Below, in pieces: positions 53,220 to 62,558 of a stretch of DNA of 64,000 bases. The notes below the pieces were generated by a model. The model did no database searches and had not been told where the DNA came from. It worked only from the letters and a program-made list of their open reading frames with translations. Source of the stretch: Chitinophagaceae bacterium PMP191F (GTDB taxonomy: Bacteria; Bacteroidota; Bacteroidia; Chitinophagales; Chitinophagaceae); contig LGYU01000019.1 of the NCBI GenBank assembly GCA_001302245.1, positions 1 to 64,000 of the forward strand, given 5' to 3'. Every line of letters starts with the position of its first letter. Position 1 is the stretch's first letter. The translations under genes and the position numbers were made by a program.

Positions 53220-53906
53220 ATGAACATTCTTGTAGTAGAAGATGATAAAAGAGTAGCAGACCTTATAAAACGTGGTTTGGAAGAGCAGGACTACACCGTG
53301 CAACTGGCCAATAATGGCCTTACCGGTAAGCTGCTGGCTAAGGCACAGGAGTATGATGTGATCATCCTGGATATCATTCTGCCGGATATCAGTGGCATTG
53401 TTGTTTGTAAAGAGATCCGCATTACCAGACCCGATACACAGATCATTATGCTCACGGCGCTGGGTACTACAGACGATAAAGTGGATGGTCTTGATGCAGG
53501 CGCTGATGACTACCTGGTAAAACCTTTTGACTTCCGGGAACTGGAGGCAAGGATCAGGGCGCTTACCAAACGAAGGGAAAAACGAAACGTTGTAACGGCT
53601 ACTGCACTACGTATAGCTGATCTTGAATTGAACCTGGATACATTTACAGCAACCCGTGCGGGTAAAGAAATTCCGCTTACACCCAAAGAGTTCAAGCTAT
53701 TGTTATTTATGATGCAGCACAGCGGCAGGGTAGTAACAAGAAATGAGATTGCGGAAAAAGTATGGGAAACTGCTTTTGACACAGGAACCAATTTTATTGA
53801 TGTATACATCAACTATCTCCGCAGGAAAATTGATAAGGAACATGCCATAAAGTTGATCCATACCAGGCCGGGAATAGGATTTATTCTGAAGCCGGATAAT
53901 GAATAA
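53220..53906 (+). CDS. OmpR-family response regulator
   Basis: The 228-residue protein has a receiver domain (MNILVVEDDKRVADLIKRGL; phospho-acceptor D51; switch residue in IIMLTALGTTDDKVDGLDAG; K in YLVKPFDFRELEARI) and a winged-helix output domain (IPLTPKEFKLLLFMMQHSGR, then GTNFIDVYINYLRRKID). This family binds direct repeats with 10-11 bp steps. The phased TCTAAYG boxes between mgtC and the SusC gene are therefore good candidate targets. The kinase gene follows after 36 bp. The unit lies directly after the SusC/SusD genes, but behind a terminator. Confidence 0.93.
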   Translation: MNILVVEDDKRVADLIKRGLEEQDYTVQLANNGLTGKLLAKAQEYDVIILDIILPDISGIVVCKEIRITRPDTQIIMLTALGTTDDKVDGLDAGADDYLVKPFDFRELEARIRALTKRREKRNVVTATALRIADLELNLDTFTATRAGKEIPLTPKEFKLLLFMMQHSGRVVTRNEIAEKVWETAFDTGTNFIDVYINYLRRKIDKEHAIKLIHTRPGIGFILKPDNE

Positions 53907-53942
53907 CAGAACCGGTACTGTTAATACTTTAATATTCTGTAC

Positions 53943-55310
53943 ATGAAGATCAGACTGAGGTTTACACTCTTGTTCGCTACATTGTTTGCAGCATTACTGC
54001 TGGTGTTTGCTGCATGCATTTACTTTTTTTATGCGGCAGACAGGGAACAGCAATATTATGATCGTTTGCAGCAGCAGGCAATTACCAAAGCCAAATTGTT
54101 GCTGGAAGCCAGGGTAACACCCTCTGTATTGCAACTGATATATAAGCATTCGCTCAATTCATTGCCCCAGGAAGAAGTAGCGATCTATGATACTGCTTTT
54201 CATTTGTTGTATCATGATGCAGTAGAGATTGATAAAGTGAAAGAAACCCAATCTATGATTGACAGCATAGTAGCGGTAAAGGAAATTCACTTTTATGTGG
54301 GGAAACTGCAGGCTATCGGGTTTCTGTATGCATTTGGTGGTAAACATTATGTAATTACCGCTGCGGCCAGGGATGATTATGGTCTTGCTAAACTAAGTAT
54401 GTTACGTACGGTGCTGTTTACGGGGTATGGAATAGTGATCTTGTTAACGGTATTGGCGGGCGCATTCTTTTCTGCCAGGGCGCTAAAACCCTTGTCTGAA
54501 TTGGTAAACAGGGTAGAAGATGTTACTGCATCGCGGTTGGATCTTCGGATAGATGAAGGTAATGGAAAGGATGAAATTGCAGAGCTGGCCCAAACCTTTA
54601 ACCGTATGCTCGACCGGTTGGAAAACTCTTTTAATGCGCAGAAAGATTTTGTATCTAATATCTCTCATGAGCTCAGAACACCACTGGCGGCCATTATTGG
54701 TGAACTGGAGATCACTGCTTCCAGGGACAGGACTATTCCTGAATACAAACAGATGATCCGGTTTATTCTCAGTGATGCGCAGCGGTTGGTAAAATTGTCC
54801 AACGGGTTGCTGGATCTTGCAAAAGCCAGTTATGACCAGGCTGAAATTGCTTTCCGGAACCTGCGCCTGGATGAGTTGTTGTTGGATACACGCAAGGAGA
54901 TCATCAAGGCAAATCCAGACTATCATATAAAGATCATCTTTGAACGGGAGATAGAAGATGGCGGGTACATTTCAGTAAAAGGCAATGAGTACCTGTTGAA
55001 AGTAGCGTTTACCAATTTAATGGAGAACGGTTGTAAATTTTCAGATAATCGTCAGTCTGTAGTGGCTATCAGTTTTCATGAAAGCGTGGTGATCATCCGT
55101 TTTTCAGATTCGGGTATTGGGATACCTCCACAGGATTTGCCTGATATTTTCAAGCCTTTTTACCGGGGTGCCAACCAGGCATATTCAGAAGGAAATGGTA
55201 TTGGACTTTCTTTGTCAGACAGGATCATTCACCTGCATAAAGGAACGGTCAGTGTTACTTCCGGCCTGACAGAAGGAACTGTTTTTACAGTGGAACTTCC
55301 ACATGTATGA
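53943..55310 (+). CDS. Sensor histidine kinase
   Basis: The 455-residue protein has membrane helices at about 8-30 and 157-178 with a periplasmic sensor loop of about 125 residues between them. A HAMP domain (LKPLSELVNRVEDVTASRLD), HisKA with FVSNISHELRTPLAAIIGEL (H242) and an HATPase domain (LMENGCKF, FSDSGIGIPPQDLPDIFKPF, GNGIGLSLSDRIIHLH) follow. It is the partner of the OmpR-type regulator encoded just before it. The signal is unknown. The link to mgtC/mgtA proposed here would make a divalent cation or membrane stress a natural candidate, but nothing in the loop proves it. Confidence 0.93.
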   Translation: MKIRLRFTLLFATLFAALLLVFAACIYFFYAADREQQYYDRLQQQAITKAKLLLEARVTPSVLQLIYKHSLNSLPQEEVAIYDTAFHLLYHDAVEIDKVKETQSMIDSIVAVKEIHFYVGKLQAIGFLYAFGGKHYVITAAARDDYGLAKLSMLRTVLFTGYGIVILLTVLAGAFFSARALKPLSELVNRVEDVTASRLDLRIDEGNGKDEIAELAQTFNRMLDRLENSFNAQKDFVSNISHELRTPLAAIIGELEITASRDRTIPEYKQMIRFILSDAQRLVKLSNGLLDLAKASYDQAEIAFRNLRLDELLLDTRKEIIKANPDYHIKIIFEREIEDGGYISVKGNEYLLKVAFTNLMENGCKFSDNRQSVVAISFHESVVIIRFSDSGIGIPPQDLPDIFKPFYRGANQAYSEGNGIGLSLSDRIIHLHKGTVSVTSGLTEGTVFTVELPHV

Positions 55311-55815
55311 TTATGACAATCAATGCTGGTATTTTACAATGTATGATAAGTTGCTACAAGTGCATGAACCATTAATCTGTTATTGTTTGTTCTTTTTTCT
55401 GAATTCAACAGGTGTAATTCCCTTGTGTTTTTAATGCCACATTACTGGACATTCCTAAAAATATAAAAACAGATTGGCTGGATAAAAACTATCCCACTAA
55501 GGATTGATAGAGAGGTTGAAGTGATGAAATATACAAGAGCTATAATTCAAACGGTGCAATATGAATAAAGCCGATAAAGCCATTGTTGCCGTTAGAGCAG
55601 GTCGCAGTCTGGCCTTTGACGGAAGATGAAGTTTCAATAAATACAGTCCACGGCAAAGCTTACACCTTACATCCGTTGTTTTGGGCCCTGGAAAGTGAGC
55701 ATGCACCGAAGACCGGCCCGTACGCTGGAGAATTTTGCCAGGGATTATGCAGACAGTTTCGGATAGATGGTATTTGTGTAATTGCCGGCAAATTTGCATC
55801 CTGAAAGAAAATATC
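55311..55815. other. Spacer with Gly-X-Y-like tract and broken frames
   Basis: At 55564-55599 four 9-bp units ending in GCC or GCA repeat the pattern seen at 1682 and 16479; the minus strand reads GGCTTTATC then GGCTTTATT. A frame of 73 codons (55583-55804, TTG start, containing LTEDEVSINTVHGKAYTLHP) may be a relic of a coding sequence, but no family is recognised. No terminator is seen after the kinase gene. Confidence 0.45.
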
Positions 55816-56283
55816 ATGACACTTCAGTGGTTTACGGTTAAAATTGTTGCCAGGTGTATAGCTTTCATAGGTCTCTATAATATTACATCCAATGTATCAG
55901 GGCAGGTGCAACCTGATACCAAAAGGGTGATCTTTCTCAAAGAGACACGGATATTGTGCGATCTTATAGAAGATACTGCTGCGCGAAGATTTACTCCAAC
56001 AGTGGGGGATATGGATAGAGTTGATTCGCTGCTGGGGCAATACTTCATACAAAAAGGTACTGGTAACAGCCCGCAAATAACCATTCATGACTACTACAGG
56101 CAGTTTGCCGGATTTTGGGTAAACGGCAAAAGATGCATTTTCGTTAATGCTTCGTGCATATACCCGGATTACTTTTTACAGAATACGTACTATCCGCGGG
56201 GAGGGGGGCAATGTTATTTCCGGGCCATGGTTGACCTGGATAACAGGAAAATGGTTCGCTTTTATTTCAATGCTCCCAAGTAA
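55816..56283 (+). CDS. Hypothetical secreted protein
   Basis: From the ATG at 55816 the product has 155 residues: a signal-peptide-like start (WFTVKIVARCIAFIGLYNIT), then a soluble domain with RRFTPTVGDMDRVDSLLGQY, the segment YYRQFAGFWVNGKRCIFVNA and a cysteine-containing end GGGQCYFRAMVDLDNRKMV. I do not recognise the family. The start at 55735 would add 27 residues that hide the signal peptide. It stands alone; base composition is ordinary for the chromosome. Confidence 0.6.
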   Translation: MTLQWFTVKIVARCIAFIGLYNITSNVSGQVQPDTKRVIFLKETRILCDLIEDTAARRFTPTVGDMDRVDSLLGQYFIQKGTGNSPQITIHDYYRQFAGFWVNGKRCIFVNASCIYPDYFLQNTYYPRGGGQCYFRAMVDLDNRKMVRFYFNAPK

Positions 56284-57245
56284 GATGTTCAGAAACCGGG
56301 GTTCTGGTATCTAAAAAAGATCAACAGATACCTATTATATATAGTAGCAAAGAAATTTTGCAAAAACTGACATTTCCGGGAGGTGTGCTGCCGGACCCGC
56401 AAAAATGACACGTTTCGATCCATACAATCAATACATCTTCACCGGTTTGTAACCTTCCTTTTACAGTTATTTTCAACAGGAATATAGCATCAATTTCTAC
56501 TACGCAAGCTGCAATCGGTTACAAAAATCCCTTCAAAAAGAGTGATTGACCGTTGGGTAAATGACTTCATTCCATTTTTCACAAAGAATAAAAAAAGCAT
56601 TCCTTCTTATCCAGTTTTTAGCAAATGCACGGGTGTGATCCTATTTTTTGAAGTAGTATATCTGGTCAACCGATGTATTGGACGGAAGTGTCTATTTACA
56701 ATAAATGTGTTTTAATTTGCATGCGTTTTGGCTTTCACATCAATAGAACAAAAGTCCTTTTCTTTTTATAAAATGAATTGATATAAGTAGTTGATTATTA
56801 ATGAATTTTTTTAAAATGTAGAGGTTTTGACGTACCACCTAATTGGGACTTTTTGCGTGTTATTGCCCAAATTTGTCTTTGTTTAGCAAACAACTGGTCC
56901 GATAGAATTGCTTATGAGTAGATGCCCCTTGTACTTCGGTACACTTTCACAAACCTCCCCAAAAAGGTTTCAGGATGATACTCCAAGTAAACAGCTTTGT
57001 CTGGCCAACTTGTCAAGTTAAACATAAAACCAAAACGCTGTTTAGCATAACCATCTGCTAATAGTGCCAATAATTTCTCTTTAAAAATTGGTAAACCCCA
57101 AAACGAATGCTTGTCAACTACAGAGTCCAGCCTCGGATTTATCGCCGTGCACCTGCATAGGTGTATTCTTTTCAACTCCCGGTTTTACAATTCATAAAAA
57201 GTCTTACGGTAAAAACTTTATTGCATTTATCACCAAAACAACCAT
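56284..57245. other. Long spacer before the next SusC locus
   Basis: Nearly 1 kb holds no convincing gene. An 87-codon minus-strand frame (56912-57175) has no start context or known domain. The plus strand before 57246 is AT-rich with several TTTG words (56865-56890) but no full TAnnTTTG match. A short inverted repeat TGCACC/GGTGTA lies near 57147-57163. Confidence 0.4.
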
Positions 57246-60200
57246 ATGAGAAGTATGAGCAAAAAACAACTTTTGCGACAAGTTCTGCTTTTTCTTCTGG
57301 CCATCATTGTTCAGCAGGAAAGTATAGCTCAAACAAAGAAAATCACTGGTACCGTTAGCGACGGTAACGGAGCGCCCCTCTTCGGCGTTTCTGTAACGGC
57401 TACCAAGTCTGCCGGCAATACCGGTACTACTACCAACCTGCAGGGTAGTTTTTCGCTGACCATTGACGATTCATACAAAAAATTGATTATAAGCTCCGTA
57501 GGGTATGTGAAACAGGATGTGGAGATAGGCAAAAAGACTGTTTTTAACATCACACTTTTAAGTGATACAGTTAGTTTGTCTGATGTAGTGGTGGTGGCTT
57601 ATGGCCAACAGAAAAAAGAAACAGTAACAGCGGCGATGAGTACGGTAACAGCCAAAGAGCTGGTACAGGCGCCGGTAGCCAACCTCAGCAATGCGCTTGC
57701 TGGTCGTTTGCCGGGTCTGATCGCTGTTCAGGGTTCAGGTAAGCCGGGTTCTGACGCGTCTACGCTTTATATCAGGGGTATTGGCACTTATACCGAAAAT
57801 ACTGCACCGCTGATCATGATAGATGGAGTGGTTAGGGACTCTTATAATGACATTGATCCCAACGAGGTGAGCGAGATCAGTATTCTGAAAGACGCTTCTG
57901 CTACCGCTGTGTTTGGTGTGCGCGGTGCAAACGGCGTGATCCTGATCACTACAAAACGTGGTAAAGAAGGAACTCCTAAAGTGAGTGCTACTGTACAGTC
58001 AGCCATCTCAGAGTTCACCCGGATGCCTAAATATGTAAACTCTTATCAATATGCTACACTGCGCAATGAGCAGGTTTTTGAAACATACTGGCAACAGCAT
58101 GCAAACGATCCTGACGTAGCGAACCAGCCCAATGGCTGGGGAAATTTTGTAGCTAAAAGAAATACCGGTTATTCGCCTCAGTTCTCTAACGAGGATTTGA
58201 AATATTTTCAGAATGCCCATACTCCGAAATTAAGTGATGGTTCTCCCAATCCTTATTATGATCCTTATTTCCACCCAGACCAGGACTGGCAATCACAGAT
58301 CTATAAGAACTCTACACCGCAAACACAGGCCAACGTAAACGTAAGTGGTGGTACAAAGGGCATGAGATATTTTATTTCGGCAGGTTATTTATCACAAAGA
58401 GGTTTGTTCAAAACCGATTATATGCCTTTCTCCAAAGAGATGGACTACAGAAAGGACAGGTATAATTTAAGAGGCAACTTTGATTTTGATGTCACTAACA
58501 ACTTTAAAATAGCTGTTGACGTTGCAACTTATTTTGTTCAGATCTCAGGTATGAACAATGATGGCTATAACTATGAGAAGAACCTGATGTGGACCAATCC
58601 AATGGCGTCTCCCGGTTATGTTGATGGAAAATTTACGTTTATCTGGAACAAGTTTCCGGAGCAATTCAATCCTTTATATAGCCTGGTATTGCGTAATGCT
58701 TATAATCTTAACAATAACAGTACGCTGAACTCCGGCATCCGTTTAACACACAAACTGGACTTCATTACGAAAGGACTTTCAATAAACGGCAGACTTTCCT
58801 ATGACAGTTATTTCTCCAGCAGATCTGTTGGTCAGTCATATCCCGTATACTGGGCAGTACGCCCCAATCCCAATGGAGACAAGCTGAATCCGATCTGGGT
58901 GCAGATGAATAATGAAACACCTTCTACCAGAAATGCGAATGTGTACAATGGTAAATGGCGTACCTGGTATGCTGAGTTATCATTGAATTATAACCGTACT
59001 TTCGGCGATCACAATATAGGAGCGCTGTTTAACGCAAACCTGAGTAAAAAATATGATCCAACGCTGGCATACGATCTTCCTCATGCTTATGAAAGCCTGG
59101 TAGGCAGGGTTAGCTATGATTATAAAGGAAAATACATTGCTCAGTTTGATATGGGGTACAACGGATCTGAAAACTTCCCTCCGGGCAAGCGATTTGGATT
59201 TTTACCGGCTTACTCACTGGGCTGGATAGCTACCAATGAATCTTTCTGGCCTAAAAATAATTATGTTACCTTCTTAAAGATTAAAGGGTCAACGGGTAAA
59301 GTAGGTAATGACCGGATTGGTAATGATGCCGACCCTAATAGCCGTTATATGTATCTGCCGAATGTGTGGGCATATAGTACCGGTACTATGGCGGGATATT
59401 ATTTTGGTCAGAGCGGATCAAACCGCAACTACGTTCAATCTGCCTACGAAAGCAGGTTGGGTAACCCGAATGTTACCTGGGAAATTGCTCAGAAAACGAA
59501 CGTTGGTTTTGAAGCCAAATTATGGAATAACAAGATCAGTATTGAATACAACTACTTTACTGAGCACAGAAAAAATATCCTTTCTGCCAAAGGAACAGTT
59601 CCCGGAATTGTTGCAGCCAATTTACCTCCTTATAACTTGGGTGAGGTAGAAAACAGCGGTAATGAACTGGATATTACCTATCGTGATAAAATTGGTAAAA
59701 AATTCAATTTCTGGATAAGGACTTTCGTGGCCACTAACCAGAACAAGATCGTTTTCCGTGATGAGCCGATTGTTCAGGGACTGGAATACCAGGCTATGAC
59801 AGGCAGACCGATTAACCAGGGATTATACTTACAGGCTAATGGTTTGTATACATCATGGTCCGAATTGTATGCGGTGGATGCTTCCGGTAATCCTATTCTA
59901 TCTCAGCCAACACTGGCACAGGGTCCTGGCGGAAAGCCATATAACAATGCTGGCGGTCAGCCGGTTTACCAGAAAGATCTTTCTTTTGGCAATGTGCCTT
60001 TACAACCCGGAGATATTAAACTGCAGGATGTCAATTACGATGGTGTAATTAATGACAAGGATTATAAAAGATCAGGATATACCAATATACCCAGGATAAC
60101 ATACAGCCTTTCATTTGGCTTTAATTTTAAAGGATTTGATATGTCTGTGTTATTCCAGGGTGCACGTGATGTAGCTGCTAACCCGATGCCGGTAACCAAC

Positions 60201-60563
60201 CTGCATTTCAATGGTACTACAGAAGCACTGTTTGAGGTAGACTGGACCCGTTTTACACCTGAGCGTTATGCTGCCGGAGAAAAGATCAACTTCCCCATTG
60301 CGGCTTATAACCGCCCCGCATTTCAGAATACCTTCTTCAACCTGAATACTTCTTACATACGTTTGAAAAACGTGGAATTGGGTTACACCTTCCAGCGCGG
60401 AATCCTGGGCAGGGTAGGACTAAATTCTCTTCGTGTATACGTAAACGGGTACAACCTGTACACATGGAGCAAGAACCGTATCTGGGGTGACCCTGAAAAT
60501 ATGGGCTTTATGGGATATCCGCTTACCCGTACCTACAACGCAGGTGTTAACATCGGGTTTTAA
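57246..60563 (+). CDS. SusC/RagA TonB-dependent transporter
   Basis: The 1105-residue protein has a signal peptide (FLLAIIVQQESIAQ), a carboxypeptidase-like domain (about 32-106: ITGTVSDGNGAPLFGVSVTA) and the plug (LSDVVVVAYGQQKKETVTAA, then GSGKPGSDASTLYIRGIGTY). A full barrel ends in PLTRTYNAGVNIGF. There is no STN domain, so it is probably not controlled by a FecI/FecR pair. A SusD gene follows after 28 bp and another SusC-like gene after that. The glycan or peptide taken up is unknown because the degradative enzymes lie beyond the window. Confidence 0.93.
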   Translation: MRSMSKKQLLRQVLLFLLAIIVQQESIAQTKKITGTVSDGNGAPLFGVSVTATKSAGNTGTTTNLQGSFSLTIDDSYKKLIISSVGYVKQDVEIGKKTVFNITLLSDTVSLSDVVVVAYGQQKKETVTAAMSTVTAKELVQAPVANLSNALAGRLPGLIAVQGSGKPGSDASTLYIRGIGTYTENTAPLIMIDGVVRDSYNDIDPNEVSEISILKDASATAVFGVRGANGVILITTKRGKEGTPKVSATVQSAISEFTRMPKYVNSYQYATLRNEQVFETYWQQHANDPDVANQPNGWGNFVAKRNTGYSPQFSNEDLKYFQNAHTPKLSDGSPNPYYDPYFHPDQDWQSQIYKNSTPQTQANVNVSGGTKGMRYFISAGYLSQRGLFKTDYMPFSKEMDYRKDRYNLRGNFDFDVTNNFKIAVDVATYFVQISGMNNDGYNYEKNLMWTNPMASPGYVDGKFTFIWNKFPEQFNPLYSLVLRNAYNLNNNSTLNSGIRLTHKLDFITKGLSINGRLSYDSYFSSRSVGQSYPVYWAVRPNPNGDKLNPIWVQMNNETPSTRNANVYNGKWRTWYAELSLNYNRTFGDHNIGALFNANLSKKYDPTLAYDLPHAYESLVGRVSYDYKGKYIAQFDMGYNGSENFPPGKRFGFLPAYSLGWIATNESFWPKNNYVTFLKIKGSTGKVGNDRIGNDADPNSRYMYLPNVWAYSTGTMAGYYFGQSGSNRNYVQSAYESRLGNPNVTWEIAQKTNVGFEAKLWNNKISIEYNYFTEHRKNILSAKGTVPGIVAANLPPYNLGEVENSGNELDITYRDKIGKKFNFWIRTFVATNQNKIVFRDEPIVQGLEYQAMTGRPINQGLYLQANGLYTSWSELYAVDASGNPILSQPTLAQGPGGKPYNNAGGQPVYQKDLSFGNVPLQPGDIKLQDVNYDGVINDKDYKRSGYTNIPRITYSLSFGFNFKGFDMSVLFQGARDVAANPMPVTNLHFNGTTEALFEVDWTRFTPERYAAGEKINFPIAAYNRPAFQNTFFNLNTSYIRLKNVELGYTFQRGILGRVGLNSLRVYVNGYNLYTWSKNRIWGDPENMGFMGYPLTRTYNAGVNIGF

Positions 60564-60591
60564 TTGTTAAATCAGCAAAAAGAGCAAAAAG

Positions 60592-62523
60592 ATGAAAAAG
60601 ATATATATACCAATTATACTGATAGCCGTGATCGTTACGGCTGGCATGATGACTGGTTGCACCAAAGATTTCCTGGAAAAACCCAAAGGTGGTGCAGTAA
60701 CGGTAGACACCATTTTTCATACACAAAAACAGGCCAATTATGCAGTGGCAGATATGTATGGCTGGTGTATGCCAACAGGTTTTGTAATGAATGCGTCTGG
60801 TGATAGCCGTGAAGATGTGCTTACCGACCAGGTACAACTGTTACTGCCCGGCGCAAACTGGGTGGGAGGAAATCTGAATTTCCAATATTATGTAGCCGGT
60901 GGTATGGCACCCGCTTACAGTATAGACAGGGGGCCAATTGCATCCCGTGGTAATACCGCTGCTGTAGCATTTACGAATTGGTATAAAGCCATCAGGAAGG
61001 CAAACCTGGTATTGAAGAACATAGATGCCGTAACAGACGCTTCGCCCGACTGGAAGTCTGATGTAAAAGGACAGGCTTTATTTTGCCGCGCCATAGCGCA
61101 TTACAGCGCTTTCCGTATGTATGGTGGTGTGCCGCTTGTATCTGACGTACTGGAAGGTGATGGTAACATTTCCATTCCACGTGCTTCTATTCAGTCTTTT
61201 GTAGATACCATTGTTAGCTGGTGCGACAGGGCCGCCGGTTTATTGCCGCTTTCCAGGCCCACTACTGATTATGGTAAAGTGACAAGCATTGCAGCTCTGG
61301 CACTGAAGGCAAGAATTTTATTGTACGCTGCCAGTCCATTATACAATACACCAGATAATATGAAATCTGCTATTGCTGGAGCACGCTACGGTGATGCCAG
61401 GGATTCTGTATTATGCTATCCTTCTTATAGCAAAGAACGCTGGAAAAGAGCTGCCGATGCTTCTAAAGCTGTTATTGATGCTGCATCTGCTGCTGGTGTT
61501 TCTTTCTATAATACGAACAAACCGGTTACTGTGGCCAAAACAGATAACTATGCTAATCTTGGCGATTATGAGGCTGTCTTCAACAATGTATTCGGAACTA
61601 CCGGTGCTTATGGCAACCCTGAATATATCCTGGCAAACACGTACAATCAGAATGACCCCAACCGTAACGGCTGGGCAGACTGGGGCAGGTATAATTTCTC
61701 CAAGGTGCGGATGTTTGATTGGGGTGCGAAAAATAACGTGCCCGTTGAATTTTTGCAATTGTATGAAAAAAGAGATGGTACCAAATGGACTGCAACCCCT
61801 TCAGGTACAGATTTTAAAGCATACTTCGAAGGTTTAAATCTTGATCCACGTGCTTATCAGTCACTGGCATGGGCTGGCGAATGGTTTAACAGTGGAAGCG
61901 GAAGAGCGTTCTTGCCTTATTATAAAGCATCTGCAGATGGTGCTTATGCTGATGGAAAATTAGTAGATGATTCCAATGCAGGTGATAAGACAGGAAGCGC
62001 AGTGGAAACAGTGAAATTTGTTGCGCGTGTTGATAACAGTAATGATAACCATTTTGCATGGCCTGTTTTCCGCCTGGCAGAATTTTATTTAAGCTATTCA
62101 GAAGCATTGAATGAATATTCCGGTCCTTCAGGTGAAACCTTCACTTATTTAAACTACATCAGACAAAGAGCCGGTATGCCGGATAAAGATGCCTCTATGT
62201 TACCTGATCAGGCAAGCTTCAGAGCAGCCATCCAGAACGAGCGTACTATTGAGCTGGCTTTTGAAGATCACAGGTATAATGATCTGCATCGCTGGTTAAC
62301 AGCACATGTGGTTTTAAACCAGACCCTTCATGGATTTACTGTTATTGCATCAACAAATGGTGTTACTCCCAAACCTGCCAATCCTTTCTTAAACTGGAGT
62401 CTCGTTTCTTATGGTTCAAGAATATTTCCCATTAAATATTACTATGTGCCGTTTCCTTATAAGGAGGTTAGTATGAGATACCTGGGTGGAAAAGACTGGG
62501 ATGGTCAAAACCCCGGATGGTAA
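60592..62523 (+). CDS. SusD/RagB-like surface lipoprotein
   Basis: The 643-residue protein has a lipoprotein signal (IILIAVIVTAGMMTGCTK; cysteine 23) and SusD-type features: FTNWYKAIRKANLVLKNIDA, ALFCRAIAHYSAFRMYGGVP, ALALKARILLYAASPLYNTP and, at the C-terminal side, RLAEFYLSYSEALNEYSGPS with ERTIELAFEDHRYNDLHRWL. It is longer than the other two SusD proteins in the window, in line with binding of a larger ligand. It is encoded 28 bp after its SusC partner and 35 bp before a second SusC-like gene. Confidence 0.93.
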   Translation: MKKIYIPIILIAVIVTAGMMTGCTKDFLEKPKGGAVTVDTIFHTQKQANYAVADMYGWCMPTGFVMNASGDSREDVLTDQVQLLLPGANWVGGNLNFQYYVAGGMAPAYSIDRGPIASRGNTAAVAFTNWYKAIRKANLVLKNIDAVTDASPDWKSDVKGQALFCRAIAHYSAFRMYGGVPLVSDVLEGDGNISIPRASIQSFVDTIVSWCDRAAGLLPLSRPTTDYGKVTSIAALALKARILLYAASPLYNTPDNMKSAIAGARYGDARDSVLCYPSYSKERWKRAADASKAVIDAASAAGVSFYNTNKPVTVAKTDNYANLGDYEAVFNNVFGTTGAYGNPEYILANTYNQNDPNRNGWADWGRYNFSKVRMFDWGAKNNVPVEFLQLYEKRDGTKWTATPSGTDFKAYFEGLNLDPRAYQSLAWAGEWFNSGSGRAFLPYYKASADGAYADGKLVDDSNAGDKTGSAVETVKFVARVDNSNDNHFAWPVFRLAEFYLSYSEALNEYSGPSGETFTYLNYIRQRAGMPDKDASMLPDQASFRAAIQNERTIELAFEDHRYNDLHRWLTAHVVLNQTLHGFTVIASTNGVTPKPANPFLNWSLVSYGSRIFPIKYYYVPFPYKEVSMRYLGGKDWDGQNPGW

Positions 62524-62558
62524 TAAAAAACTTGTTGAATGTATAACTCGAAAAAAAT

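Noticed and set aside
55583-55804. 73-codon frame before the small secreted protein gene
   Set aside because: TTG start, overlaps a 9-bp repeat tract and shows no family likeness.
56912-57175. 87-codon minus-strand gene before the third SusC locus
   Set aside because: No recognisable domain, weak start context and no neighbour on that strand; it may be a relic.
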